This document shows positions 39,116-59,284 of a DNA stretch of 64,000 nucleotides, in pieces. Under the pieces are notes generated by a model, which saw only the letters and a program-made list of their open reading frames with translations, did not search any database and had not been told where the DNA came from. Source of the stretch: Aptenodytes patagonicus (taxonomy: Eukaryota; Chordata; Aves; Sphenisciformes; Spheniscidae); assembly GCF_965638725.1 (NCBI RefSeq), contig NC_134982.1, positions 44,563,182-44,627,181 on the forward strand. The letters run 5' to 3'. Position 1 is the stretch's first letter. Every line of letters begins with the position of its first letter. A program made the position numbers and the translations under genes.

Positions 39116-40426
39116 AAAAAAACTCATCAAAAGGGAGGCTTTGCTCTTCATCTTCATCCCCCCCTCCTCCCTATTTCAACCTGCCCCCCACCCCATCCCA
39201 GCACCGAAAGCATTAAGAAGGGCTGTGGTCATGCTACATGCCTGCTTAGTGCCTTTTTATAAGCAGAAAGCTGAACCTTTATTAATAAAGAAAAGCTTTG
39301 GGATATTTCATAGAAAAATAAGCTCTTTGGCTAACTGGACCAAGCACTATAGCATTTTGTCTCGTAGTGTTGGGTTCTTAAGAGCAAATGGTGGGGACTT
39401 GACGGTTTACTCTCAGCTGGAGTATCAGAAAGGTATGGCGCAGGAGAAGGGATATTTTGGTAGAACCCAGAAATGCTCAGATCAACTAGTTCATAAAAAT
39501 TAAACACCCAGTGGAAGCCATTGATGGAGAACTTGAAAAAAAAATGTGATTTGTTTCAATGAATGACCATGAATATGATTCTGGTACAATGAACTAATTC
39601 ATAGTTAAAAAATTTTTGCTGGGGCTAGGAAAAATGACACCAGCAAAACATTTGATATTCAGCAGGATACTGCAGTAAATTAGAACCATTTAATGACATT
39701 TAGAATATTGGAAATTTTAACAAAGACAGGCAAAAAAAGCTGCATTTTCCTAGTGTAGCAAGTGAGACGTGTTACACAGGAAGGCATCATTAAAAAAAAC
39801 CTCAAGTCAGGCTGATTAAAGAACTCGGATTTTGTTTTTCTGATGTGTTATTGGCTGTATTTATGCAATAGGAAAAACACGGCCTGACCAAACTCAGACT
39901 GACCAGAGCTTCAATTGACAACAAACTCTCTTTGAACTAATCACAGAAAAAGAAAGCAAGCACAACTTAGCATCCTGTCTTTTGCTGGAGCTCATAAGCT
40001 GTTACAGGATGAAGGATGCTACTTATGGCTTGCACGTCTTTTCCAGTCATTAAATGTTGGCTGAGAACTGGTTTGTCTGAGTTGTTTTTTCCCCACCAAC
40101 CCTCTCTTAAACCACGCAACTATCCAGAGCAGCATTTGGTGCACTCCAAATCCCTCATAGCCCAGTCTGAATTTTTGTTCTTTCCATAACAAAGCAAGAG
40201 CTTGCAACTTTGAATTTATGACAAGAAGCTTCTGCTTTCATACAAGAATGATTTGTTACCTCCTTGCTCTGTGTACAATAATGGGCTTGGCCTCATTAAA
40301 GCCAGAGTAGGCATGCAGGTAACAGTATTCTTAATCCCATCAGCCAGGAGAAATGAATTCTGGATACTATATCACTCAATTTAGTTTGTTTGTTTGTTAC
40401 AAGAGAAGGCAAATTCAGTGACTAGC

Positions 40427-40480
40427 CAGGGCAGATTTTCTGTGTCCTCTAAACAGGGCAGATTTTTTGTATCCTCTAAA
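40427..40480 (+). repeat. 27-bp direct tandem duplication
   Basis: Unit 1 (40427-40453) and unit 2 (40454-40480) are adjacent and differ at two positions. Both start CAGGGCAGATTTT and end TCCTCTAAA. Confidence 0.9.
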
Positions 40481-43144
40481 TGTTCTTTGCTCATTCCAAT
40501 ATTGGTATTGCACTATACAAAAAACCCACGTTTGTTACTTAATGGCAAGGTTTATTTTGAGAATGCAATTAGTATGTAATACCTTGGAAGATGAACAGCT
40601 ATTGTAAATACAGAATCAAGGCTCAAGCACCATAGCTTTTCTGTTCCTGTATTTGTGTTTTACAAGAAAAGACACACAACACTAAACTGCATAACTTCCA
40701 TAAAAGGTGCTATAACTAATTTAGAAAGACAATGCCTCAACAAATTAGCATTTCAGATCGACATACGTGTGCATGCATGATCATAAGAATTCAAAACGGG
40801 CCCAGAGAGCCCTGTAACATGAAGTGCTCTTGATCCCCTTCAGCTGTGCTTTGAACTACGAGCAATACCTGTTTTGTCATGCTGGTCTGTGCTCAGCTCC
40901 TCTGCCTCAGCTCCATAAGGCAGGCCACTAATTTTCTCTAATCAGTTGTGTGAGTGTTAGTAAGCCTTGTCAGCTCATTTACATCAGTGGACACTAATAC
41001 AATAGGAAATGAACATATTGATTTCACTCAGATCCCTGGGCAGCCGCCAGTTACCAACAGATCTCGGCTGAGTTTGAAAACAGCAATGCTCTTGATTGCA
41101 AAATGACTTTTTCCCTGCTGCTGCCCTCCCCATGCTCACTTCTGATCAATACATCATTCTGATTCACACACACATCTTCCTCAGGAGGCTTTGAACCAAC
41201 TAAGTACAATTGCAAGCTCAAAGAAAATGTTGGCTTTTTTTTTTTATGTTGCAAACTAATTCTACATATCCCCTCGCTCAGAATTCACGGAAAAGTCGAC
41301 TCCTTTATTGAAAGGCCCTGTAAAACTGAGGTAAAGTGCAAGATGAGAAAGGTAGCTCTAGTAGAAATGACAGAGGATGAAACTCATTGCGTATCACACC
41401 ATAAAGAACACTTAGGAATTTGTTTAAACAAGACAGAGGTGAGTTTCCTACTGGCAAGAAATTTAATGCTAAAATCTATCAGGACTAATGTGTGTCCCAT
41501 GACTTTTACACTCAGCAGTTACAGTATAAATCAACTCCATTTCACTGTAACTGCTTCAAAATCTAATGTTTATTATGGATATACACATAGAACAAAATAG
41601 CCAAAAAGCCGTTCATACTCTGACCAAGGCTAGACCAAGCAGAGGCAATGATCAATTTTTTTGAGATTAGCTTCATAAATTATCTTTCCGTTTTGTCACT
41701 AAACCTTTGAATTTCATATGTACTAACATCATTTAAATACATGGTGGCTTTTGCCCATCTGTACAATGAAATTTCTGGATAAGGCTCTAAGATCTCATCT
41801 CCCATCTTCCAATAGGAAGGAGTGGGGGGCAGCAAAACATATCACTAATACTTAAGCTTCCTGGAGCAGGCTGGCTACGAGCATAGCTAGGATAATAATT
41901 TGTACCCTCTTTCAACCACACATAATACAGTCTTTATTCAGCAAATAGCAAAGTCGTTTCACACCATGCCAAAGGTCAGCTTTTGCTGTATTAATAGCTG
42001 CTCTGGGAGGATCAGTGTTGTGCTATCCTACATTTTTTCCAGGGCCTGGAGATGCAATTTCCTACAATCTGCAGGCAATTTCCCACCAATTTTCTCGGGG
42101 AGCTAATAGGCTGTGACAGGAGATGGAGCTAGCAAGCAGCAGGCAGCTTCAGAAAAGACAAATTGCATCTCTGCCACCTAACTGGGCAATCTAGAAAGAC
42201 AGAGTTTATAGCTTTGTAGTGTTATTGGGCCCCATGCTAACAGCAAATCATTCAAGCTGCTATCTGAATTTCATATTCTTTTCCTTCTGAATTTATCACC
42301 ATATATCACTTTGTAGCACTTTTTCTACAAACGACAGTTAAACACAGATCATGTATGATTACTAGTTTAACTGCCTTTTAACTAGACAAGCCTTGCTAAA
42401 TGCTATTCACACTCAGAAACAGAGAAATATACAGTCTCACTGTCAAACACAGTGATATTTTTCATTATTTTCATACTTGTCAAGGTACAAAGCAGATGCC
42501 TACAGAAAGGGATTGATTTGTAAGCTAAATTCAAATGAATCACACGGTGCAAACTATGGGAACATTTAAAAAAGCCACTACAGTGAGCACACCTATTGTG
42601 ATAAGAAAGTCCCACTGATCATATATAGTACAAAATGAAAGCATTAAAAAAGCCAAATATGACCGCTAAGTTCTCCCTCTACTCTAGCAGTGCTTGAAAC
42701 CTAAAAAGTTAAACTGAACAGTCTACGATTAGTTCAAAACCATCCATACAACCATTTACCTTACAGATTTAAAATTATTTAGTTAGTAAAACTAGTAAAG
42801 CTCTAAATGTTATCACCATATCCACTTTAATAGAAATGAAACTGATTTAAAGCTGCAAACTCTCACCTAAGATATAAAAAAAATAATTAATTAAAGAAAA
42901 TTATTCAAAGGCACATAACACTAGCAACTATTGCAAGTTATATCTGTCACTGTACTTCCCCTTACTATTACAGCAAACCCAGGGGATAAATACTGTAAAC
43001 ACATTCTATTACAGAACCCTGTATTTCTGTATGTTTTTCTTCAAAATATAGAAGAACAAGTTTCTGAAGGCATGGAGATTATTAAAAACAACTAACAATA
43101 TTCATGAAATTATTATCATTAGCAAAATTTGCAAGGTTAATATT

Positions 43145-43159
43145 CCCCCCCCCCCCCCC
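43145..43159 (+). repeat. Run of 15 C
   Basis: Simple homopolymer, G-run on minus, within otherwise AT-rich desert. Confidence 0.95.
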
Positions 43160-45123
43160 GCAAGAATAAATTAGGTAGAGTAAAAACAATCCCATCTAAA
43201 TTATTGCTGTCCACTGGGAGACAAAATTAGTACTGAGATGTATAAAATTTTACTATAATTCAACCCTAAGGATTTTTTTTAATTACTTAAGAAATGAAAA
43301 AATGTAAAATTACAGTGAACAAAGTGTTGAAATATTCTAACATGCATTTTGAAACTCTCACATTTAAACCACTTGTCATTAATATCCCCATTTCATATTT
43401 GTGGTTTTTAATAAGTTACAGCTAGATAAAATACTGAATAACCAGGCAGAATTATAAATAGAGTACCAGGTCAATAACTTGCACTCAACAAAGAAAAGTG
43501 TCTACATAAACAAATAAAAAAGCTATGAAAACCATTAAAAAAACAGAAGTACTTCCTTAAACAGGTTCACTGATAAAAACACAAAAAAGTATCAGGACTT
43601 GAGAATCTTAAATTTAACAAATGAAAACTAATGATTTCTCTATACAAGTCTATAAACGTCTTGAAGTACACATTCAAAAACTCAGTTATATCATAGATTA
43701 CCGAATATTCACTCAACTGCTGTCAGAAATACACATCTCACATAATTAACAATCAGAAAGACAGAGAAAGGTAGAAGCATTATGTATGTATAACGCATTA
43801 AAACATCTCTAGAGGACTAATACATTTTCAGGAGGAAACACAGGGGAGCACAGTAGTAAACTGGTCCCTGTATGAAAAGGAAACTTATTCCAGGAAGTAG
43901 ATTTAATGTGGCCACAAAAGTTGAATCACTCCAAAGTTTTGTTGCATGCATGGCATGCTGAGCAAATACCAAACTGACATTAAGGTCATTTACATACTTA
44001 ACAGCAGTGTTTGGTTGATTCATTAACAATCAAAAATATTCTGAATTTGCAAAGTCATCAGATTGTATATTTACTTGAAACCTAATTAAGAAAATACTCA
44101 GGTCCAACTGCAAAAAGTAACAATAGCTGATTATTTTTTAAGAATAAAGGGAAGCTTCGTTGCTCTCCAGAATATCTTGCTACAGCAAACCACAAAATAA
44201 GAGTTATTAGCTTATCATAATTGCAGCCAATTTTTAACATAATGGGGTAGTCCACTGTGAATTGCTGTAAGGAAGTGGGACAAAGACTGTGAAATGAACA
44301 GATGGATTTTATTTTCAACAAATTAGGCTCACTACCAGGAAAGTAACAAGTGTTTTCTGAGTTTCCCAATGCTATGGGTTAACTTCCATTTATGACCCCT
44401 TCATTCTGCTTGTTAACTTTTTTAAACTGCCATTAAAATCAGTCCTTGAAGGAAAACCAGCATTTATTATTTGCAGTTACAAGCTATCATCTCCACTTTC
44501 TATGCTAATGACAGAGTATACAAAAGGGATAATGATAACAGTATGTTTGATTACTTAATCTCCAAACTATGTGTTATCTTCACCTCTAACTCATTCTTGG
44601 CAGAAAACAGATATAGAAACGAGGTTCAAGAGATACTATACCTTTGTACTGTGAACACAGCAAAGGCAATCCTTGCCAAGCTCTACGCAATAGCAACTGT
44701 CTAGCGCTCCTTGCAGCATCTCTTCTATGAATCAACATAACCTTACTGTGCGCAAAATCACGTTAAATTTTAGGAGAGGAAAGATCTCAAAATTAAAGTT
44801 TTACCTCAGAAGCCACCACAGAATTTTTCTATGGTGAGTCAACTACACTGACCAGCAATTCCACAAACAATAAAAGTATGAATATGGAACAATGATGCTA
44901 TCTTGTCTCTGGGTGCTTGCTTTAGTAAGGGAAATTGTTACAACATACACTGGCTGATATTATCATGCAGCTATCCACTAAAAGATTCAATCAGATTTTC
45001 TTGTAGTCTACATATCACCAACAGACTTCTTAGCAACAAAATTCTTACTAATGCACGAGCCAGAAAGGGCACAGCCCGTTTTTCAGCTTCTAGCAGTGAA
45101 CTGTGGGACCTGACAATAAGGAA

Positions 45124-45135
45124 GGGGGGGGGGGG
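45124..45135 (+). repeat. Run of 12 G
   Basis: Simple homopolymer in the intergenic region 3' of TLE1. Confidence 0.95.
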
Positions 45136-46885
45136 CCAAACAAAAATCTGCTCAGATTTGGAAATGATAACTAAGATTGGTCCCCACACCACCATTTTTT
45201 TGATATTCAGTTTTCTGAGAATAGCACTTTAGCTTCAAGGAAACACAAATCCAGCTCTCTCAAGAATTAATATATCGTAGAAGCAATAGGTTCTTTTGTT
45301 TTGAAATACAGCATCTCTAAGAACAATCTGCACTCTGAAAAGAATTATTCATTCATTCTTCTTATTTCGCTTTGTGTTTTCTTGTTGTATTCAATTCACA
45401 GATTTTTTTGAAGTTATGTAAGAAGAAAAAAAAACACAAAAAAAGAAAAAAAAAACACACCCATGTGCTTAAAGTGTGTTCGAAGCACAGTTTTTGCTGG
45501 TTTAGAAAATGTTTAAGTGAGTGTTTGAACTCTCCTATACAGTTGAACAGAAATTCTGAGTAAAATTCTCAGAAACGTCAGTAAGCTAGACCCACAGGGC
45601 AGATTTTTAAAGCACCCAGTTCCTACAAGTCTGGTTTCCCTAGCAAAATCTACCACTCTGCACTGAGCACTTAAGCTGCAATGGGACATCTGGGAGCATG
45701 TTGCTGAAAATGGGATTATCAATTGCTGGAAAGCTGATCTTGAGCTACAAAAATATTAGGTAATGGGAAATGCTGAGAACTGGCTGTGATTTAACTCTCT
45801 TTCCTCTTAGGATTAGATGACTGCTTATGGATGTCAAAGAAATGCCCACTTCCAGTTCCAATACACAGGTCAGGTGTCCTTGAATTACTGTGCAGAAACA
45901 TCTGAACAACTTTATGGAGAAATAGAAGTCAGTGAAATTGCATACTGGAATCTCATTCTATTGAATGTTGTAGATTACATGTTAGACTACCACTAAAATG
46001 TATGTGTGTGTATGTTCCCATTCTCCCTCGTCCCTCCATGTATTCCCTGACATGAACTCTTTCTGTCATTCTGGCGTTGATCAGGTCCTACTCTGAGCTG
46101 CTTCGTCTTTCTCATTCTGTAATAAGAGACCTCTCTCTGGCAGGACACCATGCCTCAAGTCTTGTATAGACCTACATTCTCACATTCTTTCTATGCACTT
46201 GTGGTAGGAAAAAAAATAAAATCCTTCAAAGAGACAGCGCAGTTGGAGCGAGTCCAGCTTCTCCAGTGAAGTGGCTTAAGGGGTAAACACTTTATCAGTA
46301 GTGCGAAGTAGGCTCTTCCTTAGCCTGAAAACATTAAAATCCACCTTTCTTAATTGCTAGAATGGTGGAACTTCCCCATCGACTCAAAATTGCACCAATA
46401 TAATAGAAAATATGAAGGACTACTCTAACTAGATTACATGATCCCACAGGCTCATAAGTGAGGCAGTCTTTCCACAAAAATAAAACCCACCAAAACAAAA
46501 TCAATTTGTCAATCTGGGTTTAAGTTACTCAAGTAACTTAGATGCTTCTGAAAATTCTACCTGCATCTCCAATGCAAAGATGTGACAGAATAATTATGGT
46601 TAATCGTTTATACACAAAAATATGCATGTGATCAGATACAGATTCTACTTTGATGTTTATATTAAAAATAACACTTATTATTTTAACACTCTATGAACTT
46701 CATATTCATTTGGTGCTCACTCTTCCCTTTAAAAGAACAAAAGCTTTTGAAATGCCAAGTGAGTTTAAAAGAATTAACGCGGATGAAAATTCTCTCTCAA
46801 GGACCAGTGGCTTGTGGGGTGATGTGGGGAACTACCTTTGCTTGGAACTATACGAAAAGAGGTGCTCTGACACACTGACAAATGC

Positions 46886-46920
46886 ATTGTGTGGAATAAT
46901 ATCATGATTTTCCACACAAT
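46886..46920. repeat. Perfect inverted repeat, 11-bp arms
   Basis: ATTGTGTGGAA (46886-46896) and TTCCACACAAT (46910-46920) with a 13-base loop, in intergenic DNA. Confidence 0.9.
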
Positions 46921-49830
46921 TGGTTTATAAAAGGTTATGCCTAGTGCACATACACAAAATATACATATTAGAGCTGGCAAAGGATTTTTTTCAGTTGAAT
47001 TGATACCACCACAAATCTCCTCTTCATCAGTTATTGTTTGCACTGACATCCAATATATCATTCATAAGGACTCCCTGCTTCTGTCTGGCACTAGTGTTTG
47101 CCAGACTGGCATTCAGACATCTTTGAATACTGAGGGCCACCCAGCAAACAAAGACTGTCCCAGAAAGGGGCTAATCAAAGGAATCTTTTAGGATTGTAAT
47201 TAAATTGACAAAAAAAAAAAAAATTTTTGTAATTACCTACATCATAGTTACTGCTGTACCTCTTTTTTCCATGTGCTTTTCCTAGTGCCTTTTCTGTTAG
47301 TGCTGGTCTGGGTTGGTCTGTTTCTTCATTCAATATGCAATTATTTCCACCCACTACTTTACACAGGGCTCTAAGAACTTACAGAAGTTTTAAGGTCTAC
47401 AAGTTTTAAATCTTGTAGGTAATAGCATAGTAGGCATGCCAAGATTTCACCAAATGTATCTTTTCATTAAAAATTACATCTGCTGGTGGAATAGGCTTTA
47501 CTGTTTGACAAATAAAAAAAAAGTTTCATAAATTTTAAGTGAAACCTGAAACAAAAAATTGAGAGGACTATTGTATGATGTGTCCCCAAGTTTTCAGACC
47601 CAAGGCTTAAAGTAGATCTGATTGGGGAAAAAAAGAAGTAATTTCTTAATTACAACCAAGGAACTTATAGTACATATTATTAAATTCATTCACATGCATA
47701 AATAAAGTCCAATTCCATAACTGCTCTGACTCACTGTGCATTCTAGAAGCTAACAAGAGAAGACAAGGTATTTCATGATTTTCCTGACACTATGATTTTG
47801 AACATCCTGATTGCCAAGAATGTGGTCCTACTAACAACCACTATGTCACAGCTTATAGCAGATCCATTATATAAATGTGTATATTTTTTTTAAAGTTACA
47901 TGAATGTGTTAGAATACTTGCATTCTTGGTTCCTCTGACATCAACTTTTAAGAAAGGCAAAAGAACACCTATAAAGTAAAAGCCAAGGTGATAGTAGTTT
48001 GGAAGAAATCCAAATGTTCCTAACTACAGCAAATTTGCCAGTGCTGCTAAACAAATGCAATGATCGTTGGCAGAGTCAGACATTCGGAAAAACTTCAATA
48101 TGAAAATAGGGTCAGCATAAAAATCAAGTAACCTAGTATATACTCTTTTTTTAAACTTTCCCTTTTTAGAATGGCACAGCACTTCACAGTATTTCAATAT
48201 AGCAAATATAATTATTTCTTTGAAAAGCCTGATGATTCTCGCTTTTTGCCTATGTGTGAAAGGAACATGAACACCACCTAAGCTGGTCTGTCATTTTCAT
48301 ACAGATAGATATTCACAACACAGCAATAGACAAAGGTATAGATACATATGGATAGAACACTAATTTTAAATGTCTAGGAAACCAGATTATCCTGAATGGT
48401 TAATATTTTACATTCCAAATGCAAAGTTAACGTATTAAGGCTATTACAATTCTAGATGCTATAAAACGGTTTCAGTAGAACGGTCATGTAAATTGAAAAG
48501 CAAACTGATGTCTCTTCAGACTGGAAATTGAGAGAAAATTTGCCCCCAGATGAGAAATTCCCTATCCAGTCAATGCATCTGTCAGTCAAGCTTGTTTCTT
48601 CCTAGTTACATGTCTTTGAAAGAGCAGCGATATAGGACATTGTCAAATGCTAGCAAATGAGAAAGCAGCTCTTCACAGATGAGTCTTAACCTGTCTGCCA
48701 GTTTTTATGTAATCTGAATTATTTGTTCAAAGATATCCTTCTGTTCATCTGTACTCTCCATTAGCCACAGAAATTCTAATTAAATTACAGAATGTAGGAA
48801 ATGTATGGCCCTCACTGGTGCAATAGCTAGGTTTGTCTAGCACACAGTGGTAGAACTCATAAATCTGAAAAAACGTACTTAGAATAAAATGTACACATTC
48901 TCTCCTCATCCATTTCTCTTGAGTACACCAAGAAAACTTGATGTGAAGATGCATAGCTTTGGTAACTGGCTGCTTAGCATGGCTCTTCACAGATGTCACA
49001 CACTAATGCAACAGTGGAAAGGACTCAAAGATTGCTCAGTATGAATACATAGAGCCTATACGCCTGCGTAACGTGGGACACTCAGGAAAATTAATTCTAA
49101 TTAATTTGTACAGTGGATTAGTTAAAAATCAAAATATTCCTTTGTCAATATTCTCACAAGAAATTAAGAAGCGAGTTTAACTTAGTTTACGTTAATTCAC
49201 TTCACTTGCAGCCCTGCAAGTATTTAACATTGTTTAAGTGATCCCCTGTAAAACTCACACTTTTGGTAATTTAATTAAATTTACCTGAGTATCTAAGTAT
49301 AGACAAGACATTAAGAAGGAAATGGTCATTAACTACCACTTCTCTGTAAAATACGAAGGATGCAATTTATCTAGCTTTGTTTAATCACAGACATCCTCAG
49401 TTAATGAATAAAGGCTCTGATGTACTTAGTTGAAATGTAGTCTCGCATGAATTCTGTTCAGCTGGGGGAGAAAGGAGAGGGAAGTCACCTCTTCTAGAGA
49501 AATGACCAAATGAGTTATGATCAGGCACATATTACTCTATCTGCCAAAGAACATATACATGGGACATCAGAATAAACTTAAAATAAAATGCACAACTTCA
49601 TGAAACGTTCAATTTTTATATTTACACTATAATTAGTACAAAATTGCCTTTTAAGTTTTCTGTAGCACAAGACAGTATCTACTGGACTTGATACCCTAAT
49701 ATGTCAAAACAACTACTTTGAAGTATGATAAAGGAATCTAGGAAGAGTTATAAAGAATAAGACACCATTTTCAAACTATACATAGTGTTTGCTTTTGCTT
49801 CTAAAAAGGTACTTATATCCCCAAAAGGTT

Positions 49831-49836
49831 TTTAAT
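49831..49836 (-). terminator. Candidate TLE1 poly(A) signal ATTAAA
   Basis: ATTAAA reads on the minus strand about 575 nt beyond the TLE1 stop, just after a C-rich stretch of the presumed 3' UTR (plus-strand G-rich at 49850-49880). I found no canonical AATAAA on that strand between the stop and here. There is no clear GU-rich downstream element, so the true 3' end may be elsewhere. Confidence 0.25.
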
Positions 49837-50409
49837 TTTAAATAAGCAGGGTGGGCAGGGAGGGGGCAGGGGGGGAAGACTGGTTGTTGGTACTAAAGCC
49901 TTTACTGTAATAAACTAAATATATTTACAATTTATACAAATGTTTGACCTTCAACAAAAATACAAAAACATATCACAAGATGCAAAACCAGGAAACAAGT
50001 TCATCTGAGACACCACTGCTCTACACAGGACAGAATGCAACTTGAACTGCAAGGAACAGAAAGGTATTTATCCCCCATATTCAGGCAATGAGAACAATTT
50101 GCATGAGGTCACAAAGAAAGAAAAAAATAAAAGGCTCCAACATTCTTCAGTAGACTCGGCTTTTAAAAACTATGTCAAAAACCTAGGCTACATCTGTCCA
50201 TCTTGCCTCTGTGTTCCGTTTGGTCCACGTAGCCAATATTTAGTCGCTGGATGTTGCCTTCTATTTTGCAAAATTGGAGTAGTTTCATGGCAAGGTCTGG
50301 AACCTCAATACTTTTGTTCCTTTTTAAAAGGCAAAACCTTTCTACTTCTACAATTAAGAACAATTTTGGCCCAGTTCAACTTCTAAAAGTTATATCCCCA
50401 TCATATTTT
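49837..50409 (-). other. Presumed TLE1 3' UTR
   Basis: Non-coding sequence immediately after the TLE1 stop on the minus strand. Short open frames here on both strands resemble nothing I know. The extent depends on the weak ATTAAA candidate and is an inference. Confidence 0.35.
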
Positions 50410-56222
<5,813 letters not shown>

Positions 56223-59134
56223 TCAGCCAGTTACAGTCCTGTAATGCAAGAAAAACACGATGTTTTTAATATGATTTCTTTGCTAATCTTTTTCTCATGA
56301 AAATCAGAGCTACAGTACCAAGTAATACAGGCACATGAAACCTCAGAGGGAGGCAAGGATTCACAATAGGTATTTTCATCTTGCCTCACCTAAAGTATTT
56401 GTGCAGTGGGGAAGCATGTTAAATTCTACCCTTAACTCTACGACCAAGGTCATGGCTGCTATCCCTCAGCCACCTGGATAATCAAAAGATCTTTCAGCCC
56501 CTGGTTTCTAGCCAGCAGTTCCAAGTCTCAGCACTGCAAGTCCTGCAGCAGCAATCCCTCACCAGGCACTACTCTTTCAGCCTTCTTCCATGAGGCTTGC
56601 ACCTGTTGCCTTGCAGTAGCACTAGCCAAAGTTCAACTATTGCTCCATTTCTGCACCTCATCTTTAACATCAGCACCAGCTGTGCTCGCATGCCTCTCTT
56701 TCCAGCTGGTAACTAGTGCTTTAAACAGAAAACAGAAACACGCAGAGTGGCTGCACACACCTTTCATCAGAAAGCTGATACCATCTTCTCATAATTATGT
56801 TTTCTCGAATAAATATTTTGGAAAAGCTGAAAGGCTCAGTTTCCCAGGTAGTTTTGGCACTTCTGTAACACCTTTTATTTGCATTGAGTGCATGATTTCA
56901 AGTATATGGAACCGAGGGTTGAGGAAGTGAATCCCAGCACTGAATAAAAACGCTCCTCCTTGGGGAAAGTACACAAAATTATTTCTTCATGTTCACTGTA
57001 ATGTCTAAAGTCAGCTCTACTCAAGGACCAGGGCACAAACAGCAGCTAATAAAGGTTTCAGGTGCAGGGGGGTTTCTTTGTTTGTTTTAAATAATAATGA
57101 AAATACTACTGCAAAAGGCTACTTTTTGTTATACTGGTGAGCTCCTTTTGCTGCTTCTGTTTTAAGCACATCCATAGCTCCTGTTTTTGATGCTGCTTGT
57201 TACATTAACAGCATTCTTCAAGAGGCCAAAGTGGATAAAAAATGGTGAGATATGAGTATCCTCTTTTTTTTTACTGATGAGCTACCATCTCCCTAGTGAT
57301 ACCTTTATTTTTCTAATATATTCTCATGTTCAGAATTGCCCTTTCTTTTCCAATGTACTTTCTTCCTCAGAAATCTTCAGTCACTGCAGCTCAAGTATTA
57401 GTATTGCATCCCTCTTCCAAGGACCCAACAATAGATAATTCAATTTGATCTTCTGTTCTGAGCTCTGAGCTAGTATTTTCAAAGTATTTTATTGCATGTT
57501 TCCAAGTATTGCACAGTTTGAGAGGAAGGAACAAGCAAGATGCCTGGATCTGTAACAGACATCACAAAGCAACTGAATATGCCCAGGAGCAGAGCAGAAG
57601 TTACTCCTTTAAAAAAGAGTGAGAAGTGGAGAGGTGAAGGAACTCTACAATTCTTTCATACTGAAGGTAACAGTGGAAACAGTCACCCCATGCAATATCA
57701 CAGTTTTCTCAGAAGGGAAGGGTAAAAACTGGTTAACAGTAACTACTATTAAACAAAGAAGAAATTAATAGTGCGTATACATGCAATTCCTGTACCTCAT
57801 TCGTGTTTCATGGTTGGACATGTGAGTTGAAAGCCTGCTCAGAGAATACACAGAAATGGAGGATGAGTGAGTGCAGAAGATGACAAATCTTTTTTGTCAT
57901 GGAAATGTCAGCAATGGGAAATGTAAAATAAGAAAGGAAGTGCAAAGCTCATTCCCTTACATGTATACAAGATGCACAGTATATCAAATGTATTTCTTCC
58001 CATGGGACCCCTTCTCTTTTTTTGTATGAAGAATTACAGTAATGATAAAGGCTTAACTAGAAATCTGTATCATTTCTGTGAAGTAGAGACAGGACTGTCC
58101 CAAAGTAGTTATTCACTAAACAGATGAGACACAGGATGGGAGATGAAGCAGAAGAGGAGTGGCAACAAGACTGCTTGAGGCTGAACAACTCCTGCGGTTC
58201 AGGTACAGAAGCCAACTAAAGAGTCGTAGCACTTAAGAAGCTGAAAAGCTGGGCCCCATCCTGGGCTCCAGATCAAAGTCAGTTGCAGAATATTTGTTAG
58301 CAGGAAGAGTACACAGAACTGCACAACTTTGAAGTCTCAGCCTGCCCTTGCTTTTATTATGGACGGAAGAAAAACAATTAAGCAAGTATTAAGCAATTTT
58401 TTCCAGCATGTTTAAGATGAATAATCTACTTGTACATGATTTTTTTTTTTAATGGAAGGTTACAGCGTAAATGTTCTGTTCAATTCAAGATACCTAAATA
58501 ATTGGTGTTTTGAAATGCTTCTGTGCATACACACAGCTTCTCAGATCTTGCTGAGATGGCGTGGGAGGAAGACAATAGGAACATTTTTCAAATGCTTCAT
58601 GCATACTGTAGAATTACGATGACTCTTCTGCTCTGAAACACCAGAGACTTACCCACTGTACTTTTAATCATGTTGAATTTTACCAGTATGCCCGTGTTTC
58701 AAGTGCGGTTATACAGATCATAAGAGTAGTCTCTCTTTTTTGTCATCACGAGCAGCCATTTGCTTCCAAGACTGGTTGGTCAGGACTCAGTATGACTGAG
58801 TTTGAGGGCCTAACAAACAGACCAGTGACAGTTTCTTACAAGCCAAGACAGCTTTTTCTACAGTGCAAGTTACCAGCAGTCCACTGTGTAAAGAAATGGC
58901 TACACATTGCCAAATCCCTCTGCCCCTGCCAAGACAAGCACACAAAAAAGTAAATGTTCCTGTTTTCTTGAAGATGTGTGGCATGTCATGCTAACATCAC
59001 TACTGTCAGCACACTTATGTGGTCTAGTAACTTGTATCTACTAGGTATTATGGTATAACTTTTCATTACATATACCTTTTACTTTGAAAAAACTTGCATC
59101 ATTTGCAAGACTGACACTCCCTAGGCAAGGAAAG

Positions 59135-59172
59135 CTGCTGTCTCCAGAAGAACACAGTTCTGGAGACAGCAG
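59135..59172. repeat. Perfect inverted repeat, 15-bp arms, 8-base loop
   Basis: CTGCTGTCTCCAGAA (59135-59149) and its exact reverse complement (59158-59172) flank GAACACAG. Short outer arms CATTTGCA (59100-59107) and TGCAAATG (59173-59180) are also complementary, but unequally spaced. Located in the TLE1 upstream intron. Confidence 0.95.
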
Positions 59173-59284
59173 TGCAAATGACTATTTGCAGCTTAATCAC
59201 TGTTGTCCTTGGCTACCTCTCCATCAGGTCACCATGATAGAGGGCCTACTCTGCTACTTCTGGGGAGGACTGTACTTCCAGTGC

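Larger units (their letters stand above)
33352..49836. other. Intergenic desert 3' of TLE1
   Basis: No exon chain or RNA gene recognised. The CR1 remnant near 36.0 kb, the GC patch near 38.9 kb, the duplication at 40.4 kb, homopolymers and the hairpin at 46.9 kb are listed separately. The section from about 42.6 to 44.0 kb is especially AT-rich. Confidence 0.6.
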
